This document shows, piece by piece, positions 63,731 to 64,000 of a stretch of DNA of 64,000 nucleotides. Each line of letters starts with the position of its first letter. Position 1 is the first letter of the stretch. This stretch comes from Gemmatimonadales bacterium UBA7889 (GTDB taxonomy: Bacteria; Gemmatimonadota; Gemmatimonadetes; Longimicrobiales; Gaopeijiaceae): positions 9,552-73,551 of the forward strand of contig DLRL01000056.1 of the NCBI GenBank assembly GCA_002501085.1, given 5' to 3'. The position numbers were made by a program, and so were the translations under genes. The notes beneath the pieces are model-generated. The model worked only from the letters and a program-made list of their open reading frames with translations, did no database searches and was not told where the DNA came from.

Positions 63731-64000
63731 CTAGCGCTTCGTGCCTGATATAGTCCCTCCACCCAAACCATCCAGATCAAATTCGCCGCTAAATCCGTCC
63801 TCCTCGAAAGCCACTTCGAACGCAACCAGCATTCCTTCCGCATCTACGTTGAATTTCATCGCCGAACCTTCAACCACGATACTGGATAACGATGTAATTC
63901 CCATGTCTGTATCGACCGATCCCCTAAGTCCATTATCCGAATTCTCAATGGTCAGGGTTCCAAATAGCTGCATTACCTGGCCATCAAAATCAGCATTGAT
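63731..64000 (-). CDS. Small exported beta-rich protein, tandem paralogue B (5' end outside window)
   Basis: 90 codons are visible; the frame is still open at the right edge (INADFDGQVMQLFGT), so the Met codon at 63973 is internal and the true start lies outside. It shares TLTIENSDNGLRGS and a C-terminal FEEDGFSGEF ... ISGTKR with paralogue A. The two genes are 114 bases apart on the same strand, a recent-looking tandem duplication. Confidence 0.72.
   Translation of the reverse strand: MNADFDGQVMQLFGTLTIENSDNGLRGSVDTDMGITSLSSIVVEGSAMKFNVDAEGMLVAFEVAFEEDGFSGEFDLDGLGGGTISGTKR

Overview
The window looks like chromosomal DNA of a moderate-GC, diderm, heterotrophic bacterium that scavenges peptides. 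Exported S9, M14, M20 and DUF5117-type hydrolases, a TonB-dependent receptor, TolB/CehA proteins, DUF1028, DUF1592/DUF1552 and exported DinB proteins together are most typical of Gemmatimonadota (Acidobacteriota is the main alternative). That placement is inferred from gene content; no rRNA or universal marker tree was available. No tRNA, rRNA, CRISPR array, IS element or phage gene was recognised.

Left end (1-5817): a tightly coupled branched-chain amino acid operon (ilvB, cut by the window edge, then ilvN, ilvC and ilvD), then a 210-base leader in front of chorismate mutase and prephenate dehydratase. The leader holds a 27-codon reading frame with three phenylalanine codons, a hairpin, competing pairings and a strong terminator 30 bases before the first gene: the layout of a phe attenuator.

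5974-27059: mostly exported catabolic enzymes, including a Tat-exported PLP enzyme, a Tat-type esterase, two creatininase-fold proteins with altered metal-ligand motifs, a DAO-type flavoprotein that seems to start at ATT, an M14 carboxypeptidase convergent with a TonB-dependent receptor around a perfect 54-base palindromic terminator, an S9 peptidase, a quinone reductase, a flavoprotein gene relic, two tandem HpcH/HpaI-fold lipoproteins and a metallo-beta-lactamase-fold lipoprotein.

27105-43915: almost all on the minus strand: DUF1028 plus a large zinc metalloprotease, two small lipoproteins, a very large M14 protein with a duplicated N-terminal domain, a class C beta-lactamase-like hydrolase, a second S9 peptidase and a TolB-CehA fusion, with one FKBP lipoprotein on the plus strand.

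44137-58103: a four-gene plus-strand unit (MMPL exporter, APC permease, aldo/keto reductase-RidA fusion, cupin); a second DUF1028 protein and a Tat-exported HisC-like aminotransferase on the minus strand; then a DUF1592 cytochrome, a DUF1552 protein and an exported ankyrin protein. Right end (58218-64000): YhbY, an exported M20 amidohydrolase, a compact intracellular subtilase next to an ABC exporter, and two tandem paralogous small exported proteins.

A window-wide pattern stands out: of 18 proteins with a readable signal peptidase I site, I count 15 with glutamine as the first mature residue, as in the Bacteroidota Q-rule that leads to N-terminal pyroglutamate.
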